Below, piece after piece: positions 1-9,984 of a stretch of 64,000 bases of DNA. Source of the DNA: Prevotella veroralis DSM 19559 = JCM 6290. GTDB lineage: Bacteria > Bacteroidota > Bacteroidia > Bacteroidales > Bacteroidaceae. The notes beneath the pieces were generated by a model, which saw nothing but the letters and a program-made list of their open reading frames with translations, searched no databases and was not told where the DNA came from. Every line of letters begins with the position of its first letter. Position 1 is the first letter of the stretch. The stretch spans positions 236,910 to 300,909 of the forward strand of contig NZ_KB898326.1 in assembly GCF_000377625.1 (NCBI RefSeq). The letters run 5' to 3'. Made by a program: the position numbers and the translations under genes.

Positions 1-93
1 TCCGCCAGAACGCAAGCAATAAAAGCCTCCCCACACTCCTCTTTAGGGAAGGGATGTTGCCTAATGGAGTGTTACTGATGGATGGAAAGGCGG

Positions 94-227
94 ACAGACG
101 AGGGCGTCTGTCCCTACTTTGAGGCATCTTTTTGGATAGAAAGAACCATCCTAACTCGCTCCCGTTTGGCTCCCCTCCCCTTGGGGGAGGCTGGGTGGGG
201 TTTCCAGACGAGGACGTCTGTCCCTAC
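94..227. repeat. Two copies of a palindromic intergenic repeat
   Basis: CAGACGAGGRCGTCTG followed by TCCCTAC occurs at 95-117 and 205-227 in the same orientation, differing at one base. Each copy is a 6-bp-arm inverted repeat (CAGACG/CGTCTG). A decayed reverse-orientation relative lies at 20998-21022. I see no gene in 1-384; the stretch holds these repeats, a GC-rich palindrome and the promoter of the next gene. Confidence 0.7.
171..200. repeat. GC-rich palindromic repeat (CCCCTCCC family)
   Basis: CCCCTCCCCTTGGGGGAGG is a near-perfect palindrome followed by a GGTGGG-type tail. Related copies are at 13623-13657 (inside a coding region), 21786-21814 and 21864-21897. This is a dispersed repeat family of this genome. 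Confidence 0.65.
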
Positions 228-324
228 GCTGTGGCGTTGCTTCGACACGAGGTTAGTTGTAGTTGGAAATGAAGAAAGCCTCTTCTTGTTAGCTTCCATT
301 AATCACTTCTCATAAAAAATTACG

Positions 325-332
325 TACCTTTG
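325..332 (+). promoter_or_regulatory. Bacteroidetes -7 box for the EamA gene
   Basis: TACCTTTG matches the TAnnTTTG -7 consensus, 53 bases before the ATG at 385. I see no convincing -33 TTTG at the right spacing, so this is a partial match. Confidence 0.5.
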
Positions 333-384
333 CAGGCGAAAAGAGATTCACGTAACGTGTAATAGACAATATTTAAGGTAAGAG

Positions 385-1296
385 ATGACAAATAAAACCA
401 GTATATTTCAGCGTCCCTTATGGGTGACAATATTCGCTTTAACGGCTGCAATAGCGTGGGGCTGGGCCTATCCACTGATAAAGTTAGGGATGCAGGAGTT
501 CGCTATTACGCCCGATATGACAGGTTCGAAGATGCTCTTTGCTGGGATTCGTTTCTGCTTATCGGGGCTTATCATTTTGGCAATAGCTGGTGGAAAGCAA
601 CGCAACTTTGCGGTTAGGAAGTCTGCAGACTGGTGGTATATCCTCGTGTTCTGTTTGTTGAATACAACTTTACATTACGCTTTCTTCTACTTTGGATTAT
701 CCCATAGTGAAGGCTCAAGGGCTGCCATTCTCAACTCGTTGAGCGTTTTCTCTGTCGTTATCTTCGCTTGTATCTTCTTCAAAAGTGACCACATGACCAT
801 TAAGAAGATTATTGGTTGCGTTGTTGGTTTCGCTGGTATCTTATCGTTAAACATAGGAGGTGCCGAGAGCGGGAGCTTTACTTGGCTGGGAGATGGCATG
901 ATTATCCTCAACGCCCTATGCGGTGCTTCTGCCTCATTGATGATTCGGGGACTGGGAAAAAGAGTCGATGTGTTTGTTGGGACAGGCTATAGTCTGGCTT
1001 TAGGTGGCACTTTATTGGTCATACCGGGGCTACTCATGGGGGCAACCTTACCGAACGTCTCTGTCTTAGGTGGGATTTATCTCTTACTCTTAATAGCAAT
1101 TAGTACGTTGGGATTTACGCTTTATAACAAGCTACTCACATGCAACCCTGTGGGAAAGGTAGCCATCTATAACTCACTAATCCCTGTCGTTGGTGCTGTC
1201 ACCTCATGCCTATGTCTGCATGAGACCTTCTATATAAAATATGTGGTGGCAGGCTTCCTTGCGGCACTGGGAATCTATATCATCAATAAGAGTTAG
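385..1296 (+). CDS. EamA/DMT-family drug/metabolite transporter
   Basis: A 303-residue inner-membrane protein with about ten hydrophobic segments in two similar halves, the usual layout of two EamA repeats. The first helix carries AIAWGWAYPLIKLG, typical of the family N-terminus, and a second GASASLMIRGLG-type segment starts the second half near residue 175. Members export or import small metabolites, but the substrate cannot be read from sequence. It stands alone on the plus strand, and its stop lies six bases from the stop of the convergent regulator gene. Confidence 0.85.
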   Translation: MTNKTSIFQRPLWVTIFALTAAIAWGWAYPLIKLGMQEFAITPDMTGSKMLFAGIRFCLSGLIILAIAGGKQRNFAVRKSADWWYILVFCLLNTTLHYAFFYFGLSHSEGSRAAILNSLSVFSVVIFACIFFKSDHMTIKKIIGCVVGFAGILSLNIGGAESGSFTWLGDGMIILNALCGASASLMIRGLGKRVDVFVGTGYSLALGGTLLVIPGLLMGATLPNVSVLGGIYLLLLIAISTLGFTLYNKLLTCNPVGKVAIYNSLIPVVGAVTSCLCLHETFYIKYVVAGFLAALGIYIINKS

Positions 1297-1301
1297 ACTG
1301 T

Positions 1302-1955
1302 TTAAATATAATACTCTGCCGCATCCACCAATCCTGTACGTATAGCGTAACGAGTGGCTTCGTGGGCATTGTTGACCCCAATCTTGCGAAAGATATTCTT
1401 TCTGTGAGTGTTTACTGTATGGAAAGAGGATATACGCTTTTCGGCAATCTCACGTGTTTTCATTCCCAAAGCAATATCCTTTAGCACTTCAATTTCCGTC
1501 TTCGTCAATCGGACTCTCTCCTTTTCTGGTATTGCAACAGGTGCTAAGAGCATGTTAGCGGCATGTTGGCAGAGATAGTGATTACCGTGCAGATTATATT
1601 CAATACACTGCTTTATCTCTGATAGTTTAGTATCCTTTAAGAGTACACTTATTCGACTCTCTGTGTTCACCAAGTTACGTATGAAGTCCACACTAAGGTC
1701 TTCGCTCCATAAGATGAAATACGATTTCGGATAACGTTGAGCAATGATTAGCAAGTCAGAAGAGCTGTTGATATCAAACAACGTATAGTCCAGTATAACA
1801 ATAGATTCAGGCTTTTGCCTCAACAGAAACATAAGTTCTGCCTTCGTCTCAACCGATGAGATCGATTCCAGTTGCATGTCAGCAAGGATGTAAAGCATGC
1901 CTACGCGCGTTATATCTTGATTATCCGCAACAATGATATTCTTTGTTTTCTCCAT
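1302..1955 (-). CDS. LuxR/NarL-type response regulator
   Basis: 217 residues. The N-terminal 120 or so resemble a receiver domain: VADNQD near the start supplies the acidic pocket and ILDYTLF near residue 55 holds the likely phospho-acceptor aspartate. The C-terminus is a GerE/LuxR helix-turn-helix (LTKTEIEVLKDIALG, then HTVNTHRKNIFRKIGV), which binds DNA. No histidine kinase is adjacent, so it is an orphan in this window. The receiver lacks a clear conserved Lys-Pro loop, so phosphorylation control is uncertain. Confidence 0.85.
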   Translation of the reverse strand: MEKTKNIIVADNQDITRVGMLYILADMQLESISSVETKAELMFLLRQKPESIVILDYTLFDINSSSDLLIIAQRYPKSYFILWSEDLSVDFIRNLVNTESRISVLLKDTKLSEIKQCIEYNLHGNHYLCQHAANMLLAPVAIPEKERVRLTKTEIEVLKDIALGMKTREIAEKRISSFHTVNTHRKNIFRKIGVNNAHEATRYAIRTGLVDAAEYYI

Positions 1956-2057
1956 ACGAATTGATTATCAATTGCAAGCGTACAAAAGTATATAAAAAAG
2001 TTGATTAATCGAAAATTTTATCGTAAGTTTGCATCATCATTAAGCGTATAACCTAAC

Positions 2058-3521
2058 ATGAAGAAACTCATTACACTAATGGTTGGACTGCTCATAGCGG
2101 TCTCTTCGAATGCACAGATTCAACGACCTAAGTTGGTGGTAGGGCTTGTTGTCGACCAAATGAGGTGGGATTACCTCTACTATTATTATAATGAATACGG
2201 CACTGGTGGTCTACGCCGACTACTCAACGAGGGCTTCTCCTTTGAGAATACTCATATAAACTATGCCCCCACAGTAACGGCTATCGGACACAGTTCTATA
2301 TATACTGGTTCGGTTCCAGCTATCACTGGTATCGCGGGAAACTACTTCTATCAGAATGATAAGAGTGTCTATTGTTGTGCTGACCCATCGGTGAAGAGCG
2401 TTGGTTCTGATAGTAAAGAGGGGCAGATGAGTCCGCATCGTATGTTGGCATCTACCATCGGTGATGAGTTACAAATTGCTACTGACTTCCGCTCGAAAGT
2501 AATAGGAGTGGCATTGAAAGACCGCGCTTCCATCCTTCCAGCAGGTCACGCGGCAGACGGAGCATACTGGTGGGACACCTCGGCAGGGCATTTTGTCACA
2601 TCGAGCTTCTACATGAATAGTCTACCAAAGTGGGTGGAGGACTTCAACAAGGAGAACCATACTGCACCGAACTTCGACATTAAAAGCACCCTGGAAGGTG
2701 TAACGATGACTTTCAAGATGGCGGCTGCTGCAGTGCGAAATGAGCGGTTAGGTAAGGGCAAGGAAACCGATATGCTCACTGTGAGTATATCGCCAACTGA
2801 CATCATCGGACATAAGTTCTCTACTCGTGGAAAGGAGAATCATGCAGTCTACATGCAGCTTGATAAGGATTTAGCAGAGTTCCTTAACATGCTTGACAAG
2901 GAGGTTGGTAGGGGCAACTACTTGCTTTTCTTGACAGCTGACCATGGTGCTGCTCATAACTACAACTATATGCGGGAGCATCGCATACCAGCTGGTGCTT
3001 GGAACTACAAGGAGACAGTTAAGAGTTTAAACGACCACTTGCAGCAGAAGTTCGGCATAACTCCTGTGATGGGAGAAGATAACTATCAACTGTTCTTAAA
3101 CGACTCTACTATCAATGCAGCTGGTCTAAAGAAACAGGACGTGATAGACGCTTCTATTGATTATCTAAAGCAAGATCCACAATTCTTATATGTGTTTGAT
3201 GAGGAAAAAGTAACCAATGTCACCATGCCTGAATGGATAAAGGAACGCATGGAGAATGGCTACTTCCGTGGTCGTTCAGGTGAGATTGGAGTAGTGACAA
3301 GACCGCAGTTCTTTGGTGGATCGGAGTCTCCCCAGTTCCGTGGAACACAGCATGGTCAACCCTTCCCATACGATACGCACATTCCTTTCCTACTCTTTGG
3401 TTGGAACGTAAAGCATGGTTCTTCAAATGTAGAAGCACATATCGTGGATATCGCACCGACCATTTGTGCCATGTTACATATACAAATGCCGAATGGTTGT
3501 GTGGGAACGGCTCGATATTAA
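2058..3521 (+). CDS. pafA: PafA-type alkaline phosphatase
   Basis: 487 residues with an N-terminal signal peptide (MKKLITLMVGLLIAVSSNAQ), so periplasmic or secreted. The mature part begins KLVVGLVVDQMRWDYL, the first metal-binding Asp of the alkaline-phosphatase superfamily. APTVTAIGHSS near residue 75 carries the Thr nucleophile expected for PafA-type phosphomonoesterases. TADHGA near residue 295 and a later THIPFLLFG segment supply further metal ligands. PafA enzymes release phosphate from many monoesters and serve phosphate scavenging. It is transcribed away from the regulator at 1302-1955. The length is slightly short for the family, but the core is intact. Confidence 0.85.
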   Translation: MKKLITLMVGLLIAVSSNAQIQRPKLVVGLVVDQMRWDYLYYYYNEYGTGGLRRLLNEGFSFENTHINYAPTVTAIGHSSIYTGSVPAITGIAGNYFYQNDKSVYCCADPSVKSVGSDSKEGQMSPHRMLASTIGDELQIATDFRSKVIGVALKDRASILPAGHAADGAYWWDTSAGHFVTSSFYMNSLPKWVEDFNKENHTAPNFDIKSTLEGVTMTFKMAAAAVRNERLGKGKETDMLTVSISPTDIIGHKFSTRGKENHAVYMQLDKDLAEFLNMLDKEVGRGNYLLFLTADHGAAHNYNYMREHRIPAGAWNYKETVKSLNDHLQQKFGITPVMGEDNYQLFLNDSTINAAGLKKQDVIDASIDYLKQDPQFLYVFDEEKVTNVTMPEWIKERMENGYFRGRSGEIGVVTRPQFFGGSESPQFRGTQHGQPFPYDTHIPFLLFGWNVKHGSSNVEAHIVDIAPTICAMLHIQMPNGCVGTARY

Positions 3522-3635
3522 GAAGCCGTTTTCTTTTAATGACAATATAAACAAAGAAATCACATTCACATACTTGTTTGGATTCCATTTGATGGTTAGG
3601 AGGAATGGAGAAAACCAGTATGTGGATATTAAGTT

Positions 3636-4250
3636 ATGCACATCGCAATCGCAGGAAACATCGGGAGTGGTAAGACAACACTCACTACTATGCTTGCCAA
3701 ACGCTATGGTTGGAAGCCAAGATTCGAGTCCGTTGATTACAACCCGTACTTAGAAGATTACTACAAGAACATCAAACGGTGGTCATTCGCTATGGAGGTG
3801 TTCTTCTTAAAAGAGCGTTTTAGAGACTTATTAGAGATTAGTCGTAGTGGAGAGTCTGTCGTTCAAGACCGCTCGATATACGAGGGTGTATATGTATTCA
3901 CGGAGAATAACTATGCAATGGGCAATCTTGACGACCGCGACTATGAGACTTATATGGAGTTATTCGAGGATATGACTGATGCAGTTAAGTTCCCCGATCT
4001 TATGATCTATTTGCGTTCTTCGGTCAGCCACTTAGTTTCTAACATCGAAAAGAGGGGTCGTGAATATGAACAAAAGATGCCTTTAGACTACTTAGAGAAC
4101 CTTAATAAAAGGTATGATGACTTCATTTCGGATAAGTATAAAGGTCGCGTTCTGGTTGTTGATGTCGATCACCTCGACTATCAACACAAGCCGAAAGACT
4201 TCGGACTGATTACTGATAAGATAGATAGAGATTTGTTTGGTCTGTTTTAA
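3636..4250 (+). CDS. Deoxynucleoside kinase (first of a tandem pair)
   Basis: 204 residues of the dNK/thymidine-kinase-2-like P-loop family, which phosphorylates salvaged deoxynucleosides in the cytoplasm. IAGNIGSGKTTLTTML is the Walker A loop at residues 4-19. VVQDRSIYEGVYVF near residue 82 is the DRS substrate-binding motif, and KRGREYEQ near residue 140 is the lid arginine region. A second, clearly paralogous kinase follows 110 bases downstream. The pair resembles the dAK/dGK gene pairs of some bacteria whose products form heterodimers; the specificity of each is not deducible here. Confidence 0.9.
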   Translation: MHIAIAGNIGSGKTTLTTMLAKRYGWKPRFESVDYNPYLEDYYKNIKRWSFAMEVFFLKERFRDLLEISRSGESVVQDRSIYEGVYVFTENNYAMGNLDDRDYETYMELFEDMTDAVKFPDLMIYLRSSVSHLVSNIEKRGREYEQKMPLDYLENLNKRYDDFISDKYKGRVLVVDVDHLDYQHKPKDFGLITDKIDRDLFGLF

Positions 4251-4360
4251 GAGGACAAGTTTACATAAACATTTAATTAATTAACTGAAATATAAAAAAC
4301 GCCCTTCAAGGCACGAAAATCCATATATGTGGAGTCCTGCCAAGGGTTTTGTACATCATT

Positions 4361-4981
4361 ATGCATATTGCAATCGCTGGAAACATAGGTGCTGGTAAGA
4401 CCACACTAACCAAGATGCTCGCTAAACGGTACGGCTGGAAAGCCCACTTCGAGCCTGTTGATAACAATCCATACTTGGAAGATTACTATGCAAATATGGC
4501 TCGTTGGTCATTCAATCTACAAGTGTATTTCCTTAACAAGAGGTTTCGTGACGTCGTAGAAATCTCTCGTTCGGATGACACCATCATACAGGATCGAACC
4601 ATATTCGAGGATGCGCGCATCTTTGCTCCTAATCTTTTCGACATGGGACTGATGTCTGAACGAGACTTCAAGAACTATACTGACTTGTTCGAACTGATGT
4701 TATCTCTGGTCAAGCTGCCCGATCTCCTTATATATATAAGGTGCTCCATTCCACGCTTGATTGATCATATCCAGCAACGCGGAAGGGACTATGAACAAAC
4801 CATGCGAATTGATTATTTGCGTGGACTTAACCAACGTTACGAGGACTGGATAAAGACTTATAAGGGGCACCTGATGATAGTTGACGGTGATACAACTAAC
4901 TTCCTTGAAAGCAAACAAGACTTCAAACGTGTCACAGATATGATTGATGACCGACTTTTTGGCTTGTTTCCTATGGAATAA
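4361..4981 (+). CDS. Deoxynucleoside kinase (second of a tandem pair)
   Basis: 206 residues from the ATG at 4361. An in-frame TTG at 4349 is possible but gives a poorer fit, because both paralogues begin MHIAIAGNIG. Walker A is AGNIGAGKTTLTKML, the substrate loop is IIQDRTIFEDARIF, and the lid is QRGRDYEQ. It is a close relative of the upstream kinase, sharing long blocks such as MLAKRYGWK and NPYLEDYY. The two genes probably arose by duplication and share a transcript or sit in tandem with a 110-base spacer. Confidence 0.9.
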   Translation: MHIAIAGNIGAGKTTLTKMLAKRYGWKAHFEPVDNNPYLEDYYANMARWSFNLQVYFLNKRFRDVVEISRSDDTIIQDRTIFEDARIFAPNLFDMGLMSERDFKNYTDLFELMLSLVKLPDLLIYIRCSIPRLIDHIQQRGRDYEQTMRIDYLRGLNQRYEDWIKTYKGHLMIVDGDTTNFLESKQDFKRVTDMIDDRLFGLFPME

Positions 4982-5096
4982 ACAGGCGTTTGCTTTTGGC
5001 ATACTATTTGATGTTGTAATCATTACAAAGTATTAACTTGAGTCTTCGTAAGACTTTGGTCCAATGCAGAAGACTCTTTTCATGATAATAAGAAGT

Positions 5097-6029
5097 ATGG
5101 AAAAAGTAAAGACACTAATAATCGGAAGCGGTCCAGCAGGTTATACAGCTGCTATCTACGCAGGGCGCGCTAATCTACGACCAGTACTATATTCTGGTAT
5201 GCAGCCAGGCGGTCAGTTAACCACCACAACTATCGTTGAGAACTTCCCGGGGTTCCATGAAGGCATTGACGCAAACCAGTTGATGATGGAAATGCGCCAA
5301 CAGGCGGAGGCTTACGGGGCTGATGTTCGAGACGGATCTATCGTTAAGGCGGATCTTAGCAAGCGTCCTTTTCATATCGAGGATGAGCGTGGTAACGTGA
5401 TAGAAGCCGACACTTTGATCATTGCTACAGGTGCCAGTGCGAAGTATCTTGGTCTTCCTGATGAAGAAAAGTACCGTGGTCAGGGTGTAAGTGCATGTGC
5501 CACATGTGACGGATTCTTCTATCGTAAGCGTGTAGTAGCCGTAGTTGGCGGTGGTGATACAGCTTGTGAGGAGGCGATGTATTTGTCAGGTCTGGCAAAG
5601 AAGGTCTATATGATCGTTCGCAAACCCTACCTTCGTGCAGCGGAGATCATGCATAAGCGCGTTACAGAAAAGGACAACATTGAGATCCTCTACAATACTA
5701 ATACCCTCGGACTCTATGGTGAGAACGGTGTTGAGGGGGCGCATCTTGTACGCTTCAAAGGCGAAGAGAACGAAGAGAAATATGATGTTGCTATTGATGG
5801 ATTCTTCCTTGCTATCGGTCATACACCTAATACTGAACTATTCAAGGGGCAGCTCGATTTAGACGATCATGGCTTTATTCTCACTAAGCCGAAGTCGACT
5901 GCGACCAGTGTAGAAGGCGTCTATGCGGCTGGTGATGTGGCTGATCCAACCTACCGTCAGGGCGTTGTTGCTGCTGCAACAGGTGCAATGGCTGCTATTG
6001 AGGTAGACCGTTTCTTACAGAAACAATAA
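5097..6029 (+). CDS. trxB: Thioredoxin reductase
   Basis: About 310 residues, starting at the ATG at 5097 (MEKVKTLIIGSGPAGYTAAI); the upstream in-frame ATG at 5064 adds a non-homologous 11 residues. GSGPAGYTAA is the FAD-binding loop, CATC near residue 135 is the redox-active CxxC, GGGDTACEEA near residue 155 is the NADPH-binding loop, and AAGDVADPTYRQ near the C-terminus is the second FAD contact. It uses NADPH to reduce thioredoxin in the cytoplasm, which would in turn regenerate the methionine sulfoxide reductase encoded downstream, although that protein is predicted to be exported. A terminator-like hairpin follows. Confidence 0.95.
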   Translation: MEKVKTLIIGSGPAGYTAAIYAGRANLRPVLYSGMQPGGQLTTTTIVENFPGFHEGIDANQLMMEMRQQAEAYGADVRDGSIVKADLSKRPFHIEDERGNVIEADTLIIATGASAKYLGLPDEEKYRGQGVSACATCDGFFYRKRVVAVVGGGDTACEEAMYLSGLAKKVYMIVRKPYLRAAEIMHKRVTEKDNIEILYNTNTLGLYGENGVEGAHLVRFKGEENEEKYDVAIDGFFLAIGHTPNTELFKGQLDLDDHGFILTKPKSTATSVEGVYAAGDVADPTYRQGVVAAATGAMAAIEVDRFLQKQ

Positions 6030-6048
6030 AGTATTCATAGATTAATAA

Positions 6049-6100
6049 GGGTGTATCAGATAGGCTAACTGATTGTTGGCAATCTAATACACCCAGCTTT
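6049..6100 (+). terminator. Terminator after trxB
   Basis: GGGTGTAT at 6049-6056 pairs with ATACACCC at 6087-6094, with an internally paired loop, followed by AGCTTTT. It lies 20 bases past the trxB stop. Confidence 0.6.
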
Positions 6101-6140
6101 TAATCAAGTTTCCATATACTCACTTAATCTCATCCCAACC

Positions 6141-7241
6141 ATGTGTAAACTTCTTTCTACTCTATCTACTCTGTTATTTCCATTGCTTGTCAACGCCGCA
6201 ACTTGTGGTTTTCTTGTGACGGGCTCATCATCATGTACGAATAAAACAAAGACTTCTATGGCACAATCCGACTCTACTCTCTTTCCCAAAAAGAAGTATG
6301 CTAAACCCGACGATGCCACCTTGCGCCGCACACTAACCGCCGAGCAATATGCCGTCACACAGCATGCAGCTACCGAGCGACCCTTTACCAATGAGTATGA
6401 CCACGAGTTCCGAGAGGGTATATACGTTGATGTTACAACGGGCGAACCGCTCTTCTCCTCCACAGATAAGTATGATTCTGGTTGCGGATGGCCTGCTTTT
6501 TCAAAGCCAATCAGCGATAAGCTCATCACAAATCACGCCGACCACTCACACGGAATGACGCGTATTGAGGTGAAGAGCAAAACAGGCAACGCTCATTTAG
6601 GGCATGTCTTTGATGACGGACCAGCGCCAACTGGCGGCAAACGATATTGTATTAACAGTGCTTCCCTGCGCTTTATTCCAATAGAAGAGATGAAGGCGAA
6701 AGGCTATGGGGAGTACATTAAACTATTAAGACCGATGAAAGAAATATACTTAGCAGGTGGTTGTTTCTGGGGAACAGAGCATTACCTCAAGCAGATAGAA
6801 GGTGTAGTTGCAACGGAAGTAGGCTATGCCAATGGACGAACAAAGAACCCCACGTATGAAGAGGTATGCACTGATGGGACCCAATTTGCCGAAGCTGTGC
6901 ATATAACTTACGACCCAAAGGTTATCAGTCTGCCGTTCCTACTGGATCTATACTTTAAGTCTATTGATCCAACTAGTGTCAACAAGCAGGGCAACGATCG
7001 TGGTACTCAGTATCGAACGGGCGTTTATTATGTTGATCCAAAGGACAAGGAGGTAATCAAAAAGGTATTTGCCGAACAGCAGAAGCACGTAAATGGCAAA
7101 ATAGCAGTTGAATTGGAGCCCCTCAAGAACTTCTATAAAGCGGAGGAATATCACCAAGATTACCTTGACAAACACCCCTCCGGCTATTGCCATCTACCGC
7201 AGGCTCTGTTTGAATATGCCCGTAAGGCGAGGGAAAAGTAG
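6141..7241 (+). CDS. msrBA: Bifunctional peptide methionine sulfoxide reductase, MsrB-MsrA order
   Basis: 366 residues. A hydrophobic N-terminus ([29 protein letters not shown]) suggests export or a lipoprotein. Residues 50-195 are Msr[21 protein letters not shown] and [10 protein letters not shown] with the catalytic Cys; the two CxxC zinc pairs of zinc-type MsrB are absent. Residues 200-360 are Msr[13 protein letters not shown] with the catalytic Cys, then VGYANG and [10 protein letters not shown]. Together they repair both R- and S-methionine sulfoxide in envelope proteins. Many fusions have the MsrA-MsrB order; this one is reversed. Confidence 0.92.
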   Translation: MCKLLSTLSTLLFPLLVNAATCGFLVTGSSSCTNKTKTSMAQSDSTLFPKKKYAKPDDATLRRTLTAEQYAVTQHAATERPFTNEYDHEFREGIYVDVTTGEPLFSSTDKYDSGCGWPAFSKPISDKLITNHADHSHGMTRIEVKSKTGNAHLGHVFDDGPAPTGGKRYCINSASLRFIPIEEMKAKGYGEYIKLLRPMKEIYLAGGCFWGTEHYLKQIEGVVATEVGYANGRTKNPTYEEVCTDGTQFAEAVHITYDPKVISLPFLLDLYFKSIDPTSVNKQGNDRGTQYRTGVYYVDPKDKEVIKKVFAEQQKHVNGKIAVELEPLKNFYKAEEYHQDYLDKHPSGYCHLPQALFEYARKAREK

Positions 7242-7905
7242 CCCCCTCCCCAGCAAACAGTACATTTTACTCCCCCTCTCCATTACTTCCCGTTGGTCAG
7301 TGACCGTTGGTTCAGAGAGGGGTTGGTGGTGAGGCTGGTTGGGGCGATTGTTGAGGCTTTTTTTTCTTCTTTTCCTTGCTCCTTTAATTTATTCTTCTTA
7401 CCTTTGCCGCCGTGAAAGAATTAGCAATGACATATCAAGTGAACGAAGTACTGCAAAGAATTATCCAATTCTTTGCATCTTTTTGCACTTTATCTTTGGT
7501 CAATCCAAATAATTTGCTAACACACATTCGCACCTAGCGTCTACTAAAATATTTTTTCTTCTCGCATACGCGCGCGAAGCGTGCCGTACCCCCTGTAAAC
7601 AAAGGACTTTTAGGAGTTTCCTTTGTTCGCTTTTTTATGCCCTTTTGCGAACTCGATTTAGAGCAACCTAAGAACGAAATAACAACGGTTTTAATCAATG
7701 AAGTAATGAGAAAAAAGCAAGTAAAGAAGAGAGATATCACACACTTTTTAAGACACTACCCCAATACGCTTACTTTGGAAAGAAAAGACCTATAATAACC
7801 GATAATTCTAACAAATAATAAGCTTAAGTATATTTTATCTAACACGAAAGACCCCAAAAAGTTTTACCGGACAGCAATAATATCTTATGATGGAAAAAGC
7901 GATAG
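7242..7905. other. Long gene-poor interval between msrBA and eno
   Basis: No convincing gene. It holds a CCCCTCTC...GAGAGGGG hairpin around 7271-7322, a T-rich tract, a TACCTTTG-like -7 box near 7402 with no gene behind it, and a terminator-like hairpin at 7598-7636. Short reading frames here have no recognisable features. Confidence 0.5.
7598..7636 (+). terminator. Terminator-like hairpin in intergenic region
   Basis: AACAAAGGA (7598-7606) pairs perfectly with TCCTTTGTT (7619-7627), followed by CGCTTTTTT. It could end a plus-strand transcript from msrBA or an unannotated small RNA. Confidence 0.5.
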
Positions 7906-7937
7906 AAAAAAGGACTACCCCCTGTGGGATAGTCCTT
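7906..7937 (-). terminator. Rho-independent terminator of eno
   Basis: On the minus strand AAGGACTA pairs with TAGTCCTT (7910-7917 with 7930-7937), followed by a T-run. It lies 40 bases past the eno stop. The stem resembles the terminator at 17715-17743. Confidence 0.8.
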
Positions 7938-7975
7938 AATTATAATGTAGTCCCTCCCTTAACAGGAGCGAGAAC

Positions 7976-9286
<1,311 letters not shown>

Positions 9287-9408
9287 TTATTTTGTTTATT
9301 AAATCTGTTATATTTTATATCCTTCTCTACGGTATGCAAAGTTAATAAAAAAAGTTGGAAACATATTGTACCAACCTTTTATATTTATGTTTTTGACATA
9401 ATTAACGT

Positions 9409-9984
9409 TTAATCCACAATTATGACAGTAACTCCTCTTGCTGCCTGAGCACCCATGACGAGTGCTTGTTCTATATCTGCTGTCTTGCTCGGACCTGATA
9501 TGAAGCATCCATAACCATATTCGGTCATGTGGATTCTCCTATAGGCTTCATGCATATTATTAACAATTTTGTCACGATGAACAAGTATTACGAGGTTCTC
9601 GGAAACAAAACAAACAACTCTTTCTTTCATTGTTTGTGGTACCCAAACACATCCATTCTCTGCCACAGCAATGTCTCCTTCAACGATACCGACGTCTGTT
9701 CCGTTGAGATCCTGCGCTTCTGAAACCATGTCAGGATTAAGGTCTACCTTAATACCCTTTACGTTTGACGCTAATACTTGAGCTTCTGGATAAGCTTTTC
9801 GGATTAGTTCGTTGAGGTCTTCTCCAGCCTTTGCTTCAATGACTTCACTCCCTACTTTGTGACTCGTCTCTATGAATTGTTCGATGGTATTTTCATACTT
9901 GATACCATCAATAGAAGCCTCTGGCATGTCAAACTGATGCATGGTATTACGACGCAGTTTGCCTAATAGTTCTTCCTTATTCAT
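9409..9984 (-). CDS. lutC: Lactate utilization protein C (LUD domain)
   Basis: 191 residues of the LUD family. GTDVGIVEGDIAVAENGCVWV and FVSENLVILVHRDKIVNNMHEAY are typical LutC blocks, and the protein ends ARGVTVIIVD. With LutA and LutB it forms the iron-sulfur L-lactate dehydrogenase complex that oxidises L-lactate to pyruvate. The start overlaps the lutB stop by eight bases, consistent with translational coupling in a lutABC operon. Confidence 0.9.
   Translation of the reverse strand: MNKEELLGKLRRNTMHQFDMPEASIDGIKYENTIEQFIETSHKVGSEVIEAKAGEDLNELIRKAYPEAQVLASNVKGIKVDLNPDMVSEAQDLNGTDVGIVEGDIAVAENGCVWVPQTMKERVVCFVSENLVILVHRDKIVNNMHEAYRRIHMTEYGYGCFISGPSKTADIEQALVMGAQAARGVTVIIVD

Noticed and set aside
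82..315. Reading frame over the first intergenic repeats
   Set aside because: Its composition follows the palindromic repeats and it has no recognisable domain.
7500..7740. Minus-strand frame in the msrBA-eno gap
   Set aside because: It spans a terminator-like hairpin and has low-complexity composition.
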